A DNA stretch of 64,000 nt, from contig NC_062988.1 of assembly GCF_023078275.1 (NCBI RefSeq), positions 1,195,501-1,259,500 on the forward strand, written 5' to 3'. The notes under the pieces were generated by a model, which saw only the letters and a list, made by a program, of their open reading frames with translations, was not told the origin of the DNA and made no database searches. Position numbers and translations under genes: made by a program. Each line of letters begins with the position of its first letter. Within the stretch, counting starts at the first letter, position 1. This DNA is from Leguminivora glycinivorella. Its lineage: Eukaryota > Arthropoda > Insecta > Lepidoptera > Tortricidae. Of this stretch, positions 42,170 to 53,650 are shown piece by piece.

Positions 42170-42785
42170 GATTTTTAGGGTTCCGTAGTCAACTAGGAAC
42201 CCTTATAGTTTCGCCATGTCTGTCTGTCTGTCCGTCCGCGGATAATCTCAGTGACCGTTAGCACTAGAAAGCTGAAATTTGGTACCAATATGTATATCAA
42301 TACCGTTGACAAAGTGGTAAAATAAAAAGTGGAAAAAGATGTTTTGTTAGGGTGTCCCCCTACATGTAAAGTGGGGACTGATTTTTTTTTCTTTCCAACC
42401 CCAACGTGTGATATATTGTTGGATAGGTATTTCAAAATGAATAAGGGTTTACTATAACCGTTTTTTGATAATATTAATATTTTTAAGCTTTAGCAAAAGC
42501 AAAAGCAAAAAGAAAAGAAGCTTTAGTAGTTTCACGTGCTCTGCCTACCCCTTTATGGGATACTGGCGTGATTGTATGTATGTATGTATTAATATTTTTG
42601 GAAATAATCGCTCCTAAAGGAAAAAAAAAGTGTGTGTAAAATATGAAAAAAATCACAAAAGTAGAACTTTACAAAGACATTCTAGGAAAATTGTTTTAAA
42701 CTTGATAGGTTTAGTAGTTTTTGAGAAAAACGGAAAACTACGGACCCCTACACTGAGCGTGGCCCGACACGCTCTTGGCCGGTGT
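42170..42785 (+). mobile_element. AGGGTTCCGTAG repeat split by a retroposed fragment
   Basis: It is collinear with 36065-36612 but carries 102 extra bases at 42485-42586. Confidence 0.65.
42485..42586 (+). mobile_element. 5'-truncated GTAT-tail retroposon, 13-bp target duplication
   Basis: The insert contains an AAGCAAAAGCAAAAAG run, AGTAGTTTCACGTGCTCTGC and a GTATGTATG end. It is flanked by TATTAATATTTTT at 42472-42484 and 42587-42599. The sister repeat at 36380 has the site once. This fixes the insert's limits and its 3' tail. Confidence 0.8.
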
Positions 42786-42789
42786 TTTT

Positions 42790-43100
42790 CTCAGACATAC
42801 ATATTACAAAAATCTTGCTAAAATCTCGATATCAGTTATTCGGTCATATACTCCGATATCTACAATAAAACCCATCATTTCTATTGCCATTATACATTTT
42901 TAAGAAATACGGAGAAAATATTTTCCTTTCCAAGTATTAATCGCAATACTGGAATACAATGCTTAAACACACAAAGCCTGACCAGTGTAACATGAAATAT
43001 ATACCTATAACTTTCTTTGATAAGGCAGACCTAAAATTATCCACATTACTATAGTAAATCGGATCTCTATTGGTTCCCATTCATACTTAAAATATTTTTT
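42790..43100. other. Unassigned AT-rich sequence
   Basis: Nothing recognised. Confidence 0.3.
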
Positions 43101-43528
43101 AAGAAAAAAAAAACCGTCGCCTTTCGGGTTCTGGTAAAAGCTACTTGCGAATGTTGGATTATGTAGAAATGTGTAAGTATTTTTTAAAACTGCTTTTAAT
43201 GCTTTAATTATTAGATGGCAACACAAATGAATATACGTATAACGTTAAGGTTTGAGGAGTTTCCTCAATTCCTCATGAATCCGATTATATTATAAGAAAT
43301 CGAAGCTTGACAAACTTTGACTTGAAAACTCAATATGCTTAACAAACATAACTAAATGTCACTGTTCTGAACTTAAATACATGCTTTTCTTACAAAAATA
43401 CCAAAGTCACTATGAGTGTGCCGTTCAGATTTGAGGAGTACGGTTCTGACTATCATCAGCAGTTCCACTGCACCAAATGTCACTGTTCTGGACGTAAGTG
43501 CATGCTGTTCTTATAAAAATACCAAAGT

Positions 43529-44845
43529 TATAAAAATACGTTTAACTTATACCCCAGGATACTTGAACCTACTAGAATAACACATAGATCGCAAAGCAGT
43601 ATCGATAACATCTTATGTAATTTTAAAAATGGAACAACAAAAGTTCACCATCTTGCCCTTTCGGATCATACTGCTCAGACAATTTCATTAAAACTTCGAC
43701 AAAAACTTCAGCCAAAATACTGGTTTGTATATAAAAGAGATTATAGTATAGAAAATGTTTCAAAATTCATAAATTGTTTGCAAGCGTTATCCTTCTCGGA
43801 GGTGCTAAACGCTGAGGATGTAAACAGCGCATATAACAATTTTATCGACGAATTTAAATTATTCCATGATTTGTGCTTTCCCAAAATTAAGATTAAAATT
43901 ACATTTAGAAATAAAAATAAGTTTATAACAAAAGGAATCAAGATATCTAGCAAAGTAAAAAGATGCCTATTCATGGATTACCAATATAAGGGATTGAAGT
44001 GTGTAAAGGAGCAATATTTAAAATACGCATGCATGTTAAAGAAATGTGTAAAAAAATCACTAAAACAGGCCAATCATAATTTAATAGAGAGAGCGAAAAA
44101 TAAATGTAAAGCCACTTGGCAAATAATTAAACAATACACAGGAAACAACGAAATGCCAAGCATGATAGAACAGATAAACCACAATGGAGAACTAGTTCAT
44201 AAACCTGATAGTATTGCAACACACTTCAATAACTACTTCATAGACTCACTCCCTAAGGTTGTAACGGGTAATAAAAACCTGTGCAAGAACATAGAACATA
44301 ATCTCACAAGTATTTATCTCTATCCTGTTAGTCCTCAAGAAGTTTTCAGAGCAATAAAATCACTTAACAATACTGCAGCGGTAGGTTGTGACGATATAAG
44401 TACACAAACAATAAAAGATACTGCATTTCTAATATCTAATCCATTGGCGCATATAGTAAATCTGTCCTTTCAAACTGGTTTATTTCCGGAAAGATTAAAG
44501 AAGTCTATTATTAAGCCACTTTTCAAACAAGGAGAAAAAACCAGATTAGGTAACTATAGGCCTATAACTTTGATCCCAATTTTATCTAAAGTGATTGAAA
44601 AACTTATGTATAATAGAATAATTGAGTACTCTGAGAAATACAACCTATTAAGAAACGAACAGTGTGGTTTTCGAAGGAATAGATCTACAAATCTTGCTAT
44701 ATATCAACTGCTGAAAACTATTCATGAATGCATAGATAAACGAATCCATATATCATCTGTATTCACCGATATGTCTAAAGCATTCGACTGTGTTAATCAC
44801 GAAAATTTGCTTAATAAACTAGATCATTACGGTATTCGGGGCTAG
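43529..44845 (+). pseudogene. LINE endonuclease end and reverse transcriptase N-terminal half
   Basis: The frame runs without ATG from the insertion junction (NTFNLYPRILEPTRITHRS) through IDNIL and LALSDHTAQ, the endonuclease's last catalytic Asp-His. A charged linker follows. Then come RT motifs: VGCDDISTQTIKD, NYRPITLIPILSKVIEKLM, EQCGFRRNRSTNLAIYQLL and FTDMSKAFDCVNHENLLNKL with the first catalytic Asp. An internal ATG at 43778 is arbitrary. The stop at 44845 results from a one-base-scale shift at the GGGGCTAG junction; the homologous reading continues in the next frame. Confidence 0.8.
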
Positions 44846-45486
44846 CTCTCGAATGGATTAAAAGTTATCTCTCAAACAGATTCCAATGTACTGAAATTAA
44901 TTATTATTGTTCCAAAAGTAATACTATTGAGACTAGAAGATCTTCGTACAGACCTAATCCAAGAGGCGTGCCTCAGGGAAGTATTCTTGGCCCCCTCTTA
45001 TTCCTGTTTTATATAAACGATCTCCCACAACAGACGAACAATCAAGTAGTATTATTTGCAGACGATAGTAGTGCTTTGATAAGGTGTACAGGCACAACAA
45101 AAGAATATGAACGAGAAGTTAATAATACTCTCGATGACATTATTACTTGGATGACCGACAATTCATTAAGCATTAATCTAACTAAAACTCACTTTGTCCA
45201 ATTTCATACAAGTCGTAGACCAGGATTGGTAATCAACATATCGCATAAAGCAGACTCAATCACGGAGTCAGAGACAACAAAGTTTTTGGGTCTTATATTC
45301 GACAGCAATTGTAATTGGCAATTTCACATTGACGAATTATGCACGAAATTATCCAAGTTTGTGTTCCCGATACGTAGATTGATAAATAATGCATCGGAAA
45401 AAGCGGGGCTAATGTCGTATTTTGGTTATGTTCAGTCTACCCTCACATACGGTATAATATTCTGGGAAATTCTACGGACTGGCTAA
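44846..45486 (+). pseudogene. LINE reverse transcriptase C-terminal half
   Basis: From about 44846 the new frame encodes LALEWIKSYLSNRFQ, then GVPQGSILGPLLFLFYINDL, LFADDSSAL with the catalytic Asp pair, DNSLSINLTKT and the thumb-like TKFLGLIFDS. The last residues before the stop at 45486 are out of frame after a shift near 45470. These are standard palm/thumb motifs of a non-LTR RT and are intact. Confidence 0.82.
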
Positions 45487-45862
45487 AAGTTTTTAAGATG
45501 CAGAAACGTTGTATAAGAGCGCTCTGTGGTGCATCCCAGAGAGATTCCTGTAGGCCTCTTTTTACCAAATTTAAGATTTTGCCGATGCCTTGTTTGTACA
45601 TTAAAGAAGTGGCTATGTTTGTAAAAAGAACCTTAACCTATATCAAAGGAATGATAGATTCCATCGTAATTTGAGAAATGTGTACAAATTGGTAAATACG
45701 CATCAAACCAAGTCAAGTTTTTACAAAAATAGCATTTTCTCCATGTCAATCAAAATTTATAATAATATTCCAGACGTATTTAAGGACCATGACAATACAA
45801 AATTTAAGAAAGTGCTTCACGAATGGCTTTTGGATAAAATGTTCTATTTATTCCCCACTTGA
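45487..45862 (+). pseudogene. LINE C-terminal region
   Basis: Coding resumes as WLKVFKMQKRCIRALCGAS, then RDSCRPLFTKFKILPMPCLY. After another shift near 45635 it continues as YQRNDRFHRNLRNVYKLVNT, then FSMSIKIYNNIPDVFKD and DNTKFKKVLHEWLL, ending at 45862. This is the usual post-RT segment of the CR1/Jockey group, with no zinc knuckle. Confidence 0.7.
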
Positions 45863-47059
45863 CTTTTTAAATAATAATGGACAATTATAAATAAATATTT
45901 AAGTAATTATTGCACATTTACGATTTGACATAATAATAACAATAACTTTGACATATTCTGAAGTAGGTACCTATTTTTCATATTGTTTGCTTAGCTTTTT
46001 GTGACTGTGTAAATATTGTAAATAGTTTTTATTGCATGCTTTGCATGCCCCAAAATATTGTACACCAGAAATGGTAGACTGCGGAAAAGATACGATTATT
46101 ATTATTTTTGACATCTTTTATATTTTTTACCTGTGGTCTGACAATAAATCATTTCATTTCATTTCATTTCATTTCATTTCAAAGTCACTATAAGCGTGCC
46201 GTTCAGATTTGAGGAGTTTGGTTCTGACCATCATCAGGAGTTCCACTGTACCAAATGTCACTGTTCGAGACGTAAGCGCATGCTATTCTTATAAAAATGG
46301 CAAAGTCACTATAAGCGTGCCGTTCAGATTTGAGGAGTATGGTTCTGGCCATCATCAGCAGTTCCACTGCACCAAATGTCACTGTTCTGGACGAAAGTGC
46401 ATGCTGTTCTTATAAAAATACCAAAGTCACTATAAGCGTGCCGTTCAGATTTGAGGAGTTCGGATCTGACCATCATCAGCAAGTCCACTGCACCAAATGT
46501 CACTGTTCTGGACAAAAGTGCATGCTGTTCTTATAAAAATACCAAAGTCACTATAAGCGTGCCGTTCAGATTTGAAGAGTTCCGTTCTGGCCATCATCAG
46601 CAGTTCCACTGCACCAAATCTCACTGTTCCGTACCTAAATGCATGCTGTTCCTTTAAAAACACAAAAATCACCATATGTATGCCTTTCAGGTTCGAGGAG
46701 TTCCCTCGATTTCTCCAGGATCCCATCATCAGAACTGGGTTCTGAGAAAAATGGGACCAATCTGTATGCATATACATTCAATAAAATTTTTTTTTTTCAA
46801 AATCGGTCCAGTAACGACGGAGATATCGAGGAACAAACATTAAAAAAAAAAAAACATACAGACGACTTGATAACCGTCCTTCTTGAGAGATATGAGGCGA
46901 CGGTTAAAAAAGTCCTCGTCAGCCTCGTTTGGCAGAAGATATATGTCACTTTTAAGCATTACATTCCGAATAAATGTTTTTTTTTAATTCACAATGTATC
47001 GTTTGGCCATATTTTCGTTAGTCATAATTTGGTTTTTCTCAGAAATGCGTTCCTATTAG

Positions 47060-47660
47060 TAATGTAGAAATTGCAGAACATTCCCAAAAAGCGGAAACAT
47101 TCTTGAGAATGTTCGCAGAACATTCCCGCAACATGCAATTTATTATTTAAACAAGAGAATATACTTGAAATAATGTTTAAATGGGCATAATATAAAACTA
47201 TATGTTATTATAGGTATAATATTGTCTATTACAGTTAGCTATTTTGTTGATAAGTGATGTTACCTAAATTCTCACTATAAGTTGCTTAAATTCTCACTAT
47301 ACTTCAGGGAACATTTCGACTTTCAGACTTTACAGTTTTAGTCCTGACTTTTTAAAATTAGATACCGAACTATTATTTCTTGAATCCTGTTTTTGGTCAT
47401 GCCAATATATGTAGGTATATACAAAAAAAATAAAAAAATAAAAATAAAAACAAAAAGATCGCTGTCAGGATCGAACCTGAGAACATCGGCATACGAAGCG
47501 AACGCACTACCACGGGACTACGTCTTGACTTGCTGAGTTCGACGAAATTATGGTATAAACTACGAAGTTACTAAGTATTCTGATAAATTCTCGTTCTCGA
47601 GAACATTCTCAGAAGTTACCGAAAATTCTCATTAGGAATGTTCTGCAACTTTGGGAACTT
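47060..47660. mobile_element. TIR element, ATTGCAGAACATTCC ends, with tRNA-like segment
   Basis: ATTGCAGAACATTCC at 47068 faces GGAATGTTCTGCAACTT at 47637. Several GAACATTC/GAATGTTC repeats lie near each end. At 47458-47525 a minus-strand tRNA-like stretch (GTTCGATCCTGACAGC box) lies inside. No transposase is seen. Confidence 0.5.
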
Positions 47661-47664
47661 CTCC

Positions 47665-47945
47665 ACCGTGCATTGCTAGTTACTATTCAGGATTGCCATA
47701 AAACCAACCTAACCTACCTATAGATGACCAATTACAGCCCTGAACAGTTAACCGTTTCAGAATTATGATTATGACTAATGATAATCTGGCAATCATTACA
47801 TTATAACTTTCAATCATTATGTAACACAGGGACCCGAAATAAATCACTGTTGGGTTTTAGATGTAGATAATATAAAAACAGAAATCCGAATTTATGTACG
47901 TACTCTTGTATGTACGTACTATGTATGTAGAAACAATTGATGTTA
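47665..47945. other. Unassigned sequence
   Basis: Nothing recognised apart from a short TGTATGTACGTACTATGTAT run. Confidence 0.3.
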
Positions 47946-47951
47946 ATTTTT

Positions 47952-49019
47952 AACCGCCGCCTCAAATCTCTCAAGGAAGGTGGTTTTCAATTTGTCTGTA
48001 TTTTTTTTTAATGTTTGTTCTACGATATCTCCGTCGTTACTGGACCGATTTTGATTTTTTTTTATTGGATGTGTATGCATACAATTTGGTTCCATTTTTC
48101 TCAGAACCCAGTTCTGATGATGGGATCCTGGAGAAATCGAGGGAACTCCTCAAATCTGAAAGGCACACATATATGGTGATTTTTGTGTTTTTTAAGGAAC
48201 AGCATGCATTTACGTACGGAACAGTGACATTTGGTGCAGTGGAACTGCTGATGATGGTCAGAACCAAACTCCTCAAATCTGAACGGCACACTTATAGTGA
48301 CTTTGGTATTTTTATAAGAACAGCATGCACTTACGTCCAGAACAGTGACATTTGGTGCAGTGGAACTGCTGATGATGGTCAGAACCGTACTCCTCAAATC
48401 TGAACGGCCCACTTAAATAGTGACTTTGGTATTTTTATAAGAACGGCATGTACTTACGTCCAGAACAGTGACATTTGATGCAGTGGAACTGCTGATGATG
48501 GTCAGAACCGAACTCCTTAAATCTGAACGGCACACTTATAGTGACTTTGGTATTTTTATAAGAACAGCATGCACTTACGTCCAGAACAGTGACATTTAGT
48601 GCAGTGGAACTGCTTATGAAGATCAGATCGGAATTCGTTAAATCTGAACAGCACACTTATAGTGACTTTGGTATTTTTATAAGAATAGCATGCATTTAAG
48701 ATCAGGACAGTGACATTTATTTAGTTATGTTTGTTAAGAATATTGAGTTTTCAAGTCAAATTTTGTCAACCTTCGATTTCTTATAATCGGATTCCTGAGG
48801 AATTGTTGAGGAAACTCCTCAAACCTTAACGGTATACGTATATTCATACCTGTCACTGCAATGTCACAGTTTCGTTTTCTTTCAGCCTCTTATTTGCCAA
48901 GAGTGGCACTGAAACTGTTGCCATCAAATAATTAAAGCATTAAAAGCAGTTTAAAAAAATACCTACACATAGTCCAACATTCGCAAGTTGCTTTCACCAG
49001 AACCCCAAAGGCGGCGGTT
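47952..49019 (-). mobile_element. TIR element with 121-bp units, copy 3
   Basis: AACCGCCGCCTCAAATCTCT at the left and CCAAAGGCGGCGGTT at the right are the inverted ends. About five units lie at 48130-48720 in inverse orientation to copies 1 and 2. Frames across it on both strands are by-products. Confidence 0.7.
48847..48920 (+). repeat. Fragment of the GTAT-tail retroposon inside copy 3
   Basis: ACCTGTCACTGCAATGTCAC and TTTGCCAAGAGTGGCACTGA replace the few bases found here in copies 1 and 2 (GATGGCAACACAAATGAATA region). Both ends of the fragment are truncated. Confidence 0.55.
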
Positions 49020-49204
49020 TTTTTTTTCTTAAAAATTATTATTCATACTTCCTGTTAGCTCGACTTAGGCCCTGGCTAAACTTTTAGTTTTATACGGGCA
49101 AAATATGTAAATGATGGAAAAAATTTGATTACATCGACATCAATTTAACATAAACTTTAAATAGCTGTACTTACTATATTTTTTTAAATAAATGTACTCT
49201 TTAA

Positions 49205-49265
49205 AGTGACCAAGACCTCCAGTCACCCACGGTTGGAATCGAACCAGCGTCCACTGCTCGCGTCA
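49205..49265 (-). repeat. tRNA-like head, relative of 35041-35115
   Basis: AAAGTGACCAAG is followed by TTGGAATCGAACCAGCGTCC, the complement of a B box. The D-arm half is degraded. Confidence 0.4.
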
Positions 49266-49489
49266 TCAATCTAACATAATTAAAAACTCGACAACAGTAC
49301 ATCAAAAATATTGAGGCGTCCGCCTCCCCTGGCGTCCATCGGAGGTACGGGCGCTCGCCAAATTGAGGGAGCAAACGTAATTTTTAATTTTCTCCTCGAG
49401 ATTATAACCATTACGATAACCCGGGGTGTAGGGATGAGACAAATTGGTATTTATGGAACAATTATTAGGAAAAAAATCCAAGTATACAT

Positions 49490-49720
49490 ACAATCACGCC
49501 TGTACCCCATAAAGGGGTAGGCAGAGCACATGAAACTACTAAAGCTTCAGTGCCACTCTTGGCAAACAAATAGTTCAAAGAAAACAAAATTGTGACATTG
49601 AAGTGACAGGTTGGCTGCCTCTCGCCTACGCCTCAATTTAACCCATATATGGGTTGGATATACCCGGGAAGAAAGGGGGCGGTGAAATTCTTAACCCGTC
49701 ACCACACAGGTACATTCCAA
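49490..49720 (-). repeat. GTAT-tail retroposon, longest copy
   Basis: GTATACATACAATCACGCCT (tail complement) is followed by AAAGGGGTAGGCAGAGCACA, GCCACTCTTGGCAAAC and GACAGGTTGGCTGCCTCTCG. It is the longest collinear match to 281-515. Confidence 0.65.
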
Positions 49721-49982
49721 TTACTTTAGTAATAGTCGTTTTCTTACAGAGAGATCTAAAATCTGCGCAGAGTACTTTAACATAAAACAAAGACCTAGGG
49801 GTTGAATTTATAATTTCCATATTTCGATATCGTGACTAACCATTTAAATTCTACCAATAGAATGGTAAACAAATGGTCAATACCACAAGATTACAAATAA
49901 ATATACATAAAAGTCAAATTAGTACCAACTGTCGCTAGCATTAATAATTGACATGTCCATTAAATTACAGCCAGTCAATAAG

Positions 49983-50110
49983 TCCGTTTTCACATTATCC
50001 GATCCGATATCTGATGTCGGAAGGATTCAATGGAAAAAATCCAAGATGGCGACGGTAATATAGGGGATATCGGTCCTACATCAGGTATCGGATCGGATAA
50101 TGAAAACGCA
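49983..50110. mobile_element. PIF/Harbinger-like MITE, TAA target duplication
   Basis: GTCCGTTTTCACATTATCCG and ATGAAAACGCAC ends with TAA on both sides (49980-49982 and 50111-50113). The interior TCCAAGATGGCGAC matches the copies at 31208 and 53651. Confidence 0.7.
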
Positions 50111-50113
50111 CTA

Positions 50114-50342
50114 AGGGCCTGGCCACATGGGCGCGTTGCGGCGACGCACCGCAAAAATTCTGCGTTGCGTTGCCGCGCCGCCAGTTTTTGCGGCAGGAAC
50201 TCTGCGGCGCGGCACCGCGACGCAAGAACTGCGGTGCGTCGACGCACCGCAAAAACTCGCGGCGCGGCACCGCAACGCAGAATTTTTGCGGCGCGTCGCC
50301 GCGCCGCCAAAACTGGCGGTGCGTTGCCGCTGCTCGCAATTG
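50114..50342. repeat. GC-rich self-complementary repeat block
   Basis: Within AT-rich DNA, about 225 bp consist of permutations of GACGCACCGCAAAAA, TTGCGGCGCGGCACCGC and their complements, so most of it can fold back. It starts right after the preceding MITE. Ala/Arg-rich frames on both strands result from the GC content and I reject them as genes. Confidence 0.6.
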
Positions 50343-50730
50343 TGAACTGTTGTGTTCGAATTAAACTTCGTGTCGTTTATATTTAACCCTTCTTTACTTG
50401 GTGATGGATTTTTTTCGAAGCATCACGAAAATTGAATCAATAGTAGATTTAGTACAGTTTTTCACGATAAAATACTAAGCAATATTCGAATTTTTCAATA
50501 TGCTATTAAAAATCTTTTAGTTACGTTGTTTTATATTAAAAAAATGGTGATAGATTTTTTTCATTATTTTTCCAGTGCTCAGCATATATACCACCATGGT
50601 GTCATATACCTGTAAATTGTTAAAAAAAGTAAAATCATGCAATTAAGGGTTTATTGACAATGGAGTGCCTCTCTAATTTATATTTCCGCAATGGGTACAT
50701 CGATGGGTAGATTTAAATAATAACATTTTT

Positions 50731-51029
<299 letters not shown>

Positions 51030-51370
51030 TTTTCAAAATTTAATTAAATAAATAATTTTATGACTTTTATGTAATTCCCAAAAGATTTGACAATTTGTAA
51101 ATACATAGGTAAAGAAAATATTCGTTCTATCTGAATATGACGATAGGTACCTACGTTAAGAATAGAGCGCTTTCGAACTACGTCCGAACCGAATCCGATA
51201 AATTCGTGAAAATAAAATTACGCACTATTATGGTCTATGGACGGAAATCTGGCAGGATTTTGGAGTAGGCCCTTGAGGCAACCTGCTAAGATGCTTCTCT
51301 TATCATAGTCAACCTCAGGTCCGCAAGCTGGCAGCTGGAGAGCGGGGCTAAATGACAATCGATTATATTT

Positions 51371-52090
51371 TTAAGACGATACAGGACGGTTCAGTTTCCA
51401 TACCAACGCTCTCGACTATTTGCTCCCTGGTTTTTGAAGGTAGACTGATTTTTTCAACACAGATTATTCTATAAATTGAAATAGACATCATCACGAAAGA
51501 AAAAACGACAAGGCCCAAGGCAACAATTAGTGCTTGCACCTCCTATATGAATCCATTTGCAGCATTACGATATAGCGAAAGACTATTTTTAACCCCCGAC
51601 GCAAAAACGAAGGGGTATTATAAGTTTGACGTGTCTGTCTGTCTATTTGTCTGTTTGTCTGTCTGTGTGTGTGTATGTGTGTGTGTGTGTCTGTGGCATC
51701 GTAGTTCCCGAACGGATGAACCGATTTAAATTTAGTTTTTTTGTCTGAAAGCTGAGTTAGTCGGGAGTGTTCTTAGCCATGTTTCATGAAAATCGGTCCA
51801 CTATGTCGCGGTCGGGAGTTTTTTCAAAATTTTAATTTTATTGTTAGGTTATTAAATAACAAATCAAAAAAATATTCAATAAAATAATTTGATTTATTCC
51901 CAGTCAGATTGTTATTAATTATTAATCTTATCTGTGTTGGAACGTTTTGATATTTTTATTTTTAAAGACGCTCGAGTCAATCAAAAATTTCCAAAAACTG
52001 CCTTTTTCATTATGGCGCAAAAAAAGTGATACTCAAGATTGGTAACAATTAGCCAAAAAACTAAAACGGTACGATATAAATTTGATGAAA
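51371..52090 (+). repeat. Repeat shared with 53180-53450, split
   Basis: AAGACGATACAGGACGGTTC, ACGCTCTCGACTATTTGCTC, TTTTTGAAGGTAGA and, after about 450 bp, GTCAATCAAAAATTTCC, CAAGATTGGTAACAATTAGC match 53180-53450 in order. The AACCCCCGAC element at 51591 lies in the interruption. Confidence 0.5.
51591..51820 (+). mobile_element. AACCCCCGAC MITE
   Basis: AACCCCCGACGCAAAAACGA to GCGGTCGGGAGTT; a shorter, interrupted TGTC/TG repeat lies in the middle. Confidence 0.7.
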
Positions 52091-52297
52091 AACGTGTGAC
52101 CTGTGCCTTTAAAAAAGTAAAACAAAAAAACGTACGTCGTTTTCGTACGTGTTTTCACTACGATAAATATGCAAATGGATAATTTAGTAGGCAAGTTTTA
52201 TTTAAATCGGCTAAATCGTAAATAGTGGCTTGCAGCTAAAAATAATGTTCAACTGGAAAAACCTAGGTACGTTTTTTCGCTAGAATCTACATTTTAG

Positions 52298-52527
52298 CAC
52301 ACCTCGGACACTGGCGATCAAATATATGAAAGAGGCGCGTTCCTAGCACACAGTCTAAGCTCGTGTAGGTGAACGCGTACCATGCTCGTATGAGTGAAAT
52401 ATGACTGGTCAACTGCTAGCGGGTTTGACAGGCGGTAACTGTCAGGTAACCGAGAGGGGGTGGGCGGCACTTTCACCGGGGAGCGGGAGTGGCCATACTG
52501 TACGATAGTACTCTTTATTATACTGTG
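52298..52527 (-). mobile_element. CACA element copy, 7-bp target duplication
   Basis: CACACCTCGGACACTGGCGA at the left and AGTACTCTTTATTATACTGT, then G, at the right. ATTTTAG flanks it at 52291-52297 and 52528-52534. It is the third copy with a 7-bp duplication. Confidence 0.8.
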
Positions 52528-52589
52528 ATTTTAGTAGGAAATTTTCTTAAAAATAGATTAAAATTAAACTGGTACAGATTTTTTTAATT

Positions 52590-52660
52590 AGCCCGTTATA
52601 GTGCCCTACTGCTGGGCAAAGGCCTCTCCCCTTGATTTCCTCAACTCCCTCTGGTGTTAT
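52590..52660 (+). repeat. Repeat shared with 9826-9900
   Basis: TAGCCCGTTATAGTGCCCTA, CTGCTGGGCAAAGGCCTC and CTTGATTTCC are in the same order and orientation. Confidence 0.5.
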
Positions 52661-52974
52661 TTTTCCGGCCATGCAGTCACTCATAAAGGCGTCCAAGTTG
52701 TCTCACCATGCATGCGACAGACCAGACGTGGCATGCACAAATACACTTCAGCATGGTGGTTTTCTTCCCTACTTACTTTAATATGTACAGATCATTTCTG
52801 TCGTAGATCAATTTTAGCTGTAGACCACCGTTAACGACTAACTTACGAAAAACTAAAAAATGTTTACTACATGTCGGTGTGTACCTTAAACAAACCATGA
52901 AAGCCACTTCCTAAAAATAAGCGCGTTAGAAAACATGGAGAAAAAAGAAAAAAATAATTTTACATTGCAGCAAT

Positions 52975-53110
52975 AATACAATACAATACAAATATTCTTT
53001 ATTGTTCACCAATATAACAAGATTACATCACATAATTTTAATTAACTATGGTAGACAACAGGCGGTCTTATCGCTAAAGAGCGATCTCTCCCAGACAACC
53101 TTATAATAAA
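52975..53110 (-). repeat. Probable LINE 3' end
   Basis: AATACAATACAATACAAATA followed by TTCTTTATTG looks like the complement of a CAATAAAGAA signal with a TTGTA-type tail. The body is not recognised. Confidence 0.35.
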
Positions 53111-53179
53111 TAATATTGATACAATATTATAATAATATTGATGATTAGATTTCCTACCTAAACCTTTGAAATCAGATTT

Positions 53180-53450
53180 CTTAAGACGATACGATACAGG
53201 TCAGTTCTCCATACAAACGCTCTCGACTATTTCCTCCTTGGTTTTTGAAGATAGAGCAATGATTTTTTCGACACAGATTTTTTTTTCTGAGTCGGACCGT
53301 TTTGATATTTTTTGCTATTCTTATTTTAAAAAATGCTAGATCCAATCAAAAATTTCTAAAAACGGCATTTTTCAATATGGCTCCAAAAAGGGATACTCAA
53401 GATCGGTAACAATTGTCCAAAAAATCTAAACGGTCCGACACAGATTATTT
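53180..53450 (+). repeat. Repeat shared with 51371-52090
   Basis: CGCTCTCGACTATTTCCTCC, GTCGGACCGTTTTGATAT, CCAATCAAAAATTTCTAAAA, AACGGTCCGACACAGATTA. GTCGGACCGTTT and AAACGGTCCGAC form an inverted pair near its ends. Confidence 0.5.
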
Positions 53451-53492
53451 CATTTTAAATTATTCAGATTCTCAAATTTCGTTCCGTTTAAA

Positions 53493-53640
53493 TAAGTTTT
53501 GAAGGAGGAAAAGAGAGCGGAACCTCGATTTCAAAGATTTTTTCGCAATATCTTTTAACTGAGTTGTTCTTAATGGAATTTTTTTTTTCGATAAATCTAG
53601 TTAATAAAACTAGTATATTTAACTAAAATTCCCAAATTGA
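53493..53640 (+). repeat. Local direct duplication, first copy
   Basis: TAAGTTTTGAAGGAGGAAA to TTAACTAAAATTCCCAAATT recurs at 53795-53928 with scattered differences. The two copies flank the MITE at 53651. Confidence 0.7.
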
Positions 53641-53650
53641 AAATTCGTTA

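Larger units (their letters stand above)
43529..46180 (+). mobile_element. 5'-truncated non-LTR LINE (CR1/Jockey-group), (ATTTC)n tail
   Basis: It is inserted in the tandem array: AAAGT ends the left flank (43524-43528) and starts the right flank (46181-46185). The coding frame is open from the junction, within the end of the endonuclease domain (LALSDHTAQ). It continues into the RT and C-terminal region, with frame breaks near 44833, 45470 and 45635. The 3' UTR is about 290 bp and the tail is five or six ATTTC units (46150-46180). The clade is uncertain between CR1/L2-like and Jockey-like. Confidence 0.8.
43108..46905 (+). mobile_element. TIR element with 121-bp units, copy 2, split by a LINE
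   Basis: AACCGTCGCCTTTCGGGTTC at the left and TATGAGGCGACGGTT at the right are the inverted ends. Tandem units occur on both sides of the LINE. To its right, unit starts are at 46211, 46332, 46453 and 46574, exactly 121 bp apart. The conserved right end (GATTTCTCCAGGATCCCATC) follows. Confidence 0.7.

Noticed and set aside
46209..46777. Several open frames with repeated Cys/His-like motifs
   Set aside because: They lie in 121-bp tandem units. The period is not divisible by three and copies on the opposite strand are equally open.
50030..50386. Ala/Arg-rich open frames on both strands
   Set aside because: They come from the GC-rich self-complementary block; simultaneous openness on both strands reflects base composition, not coding.
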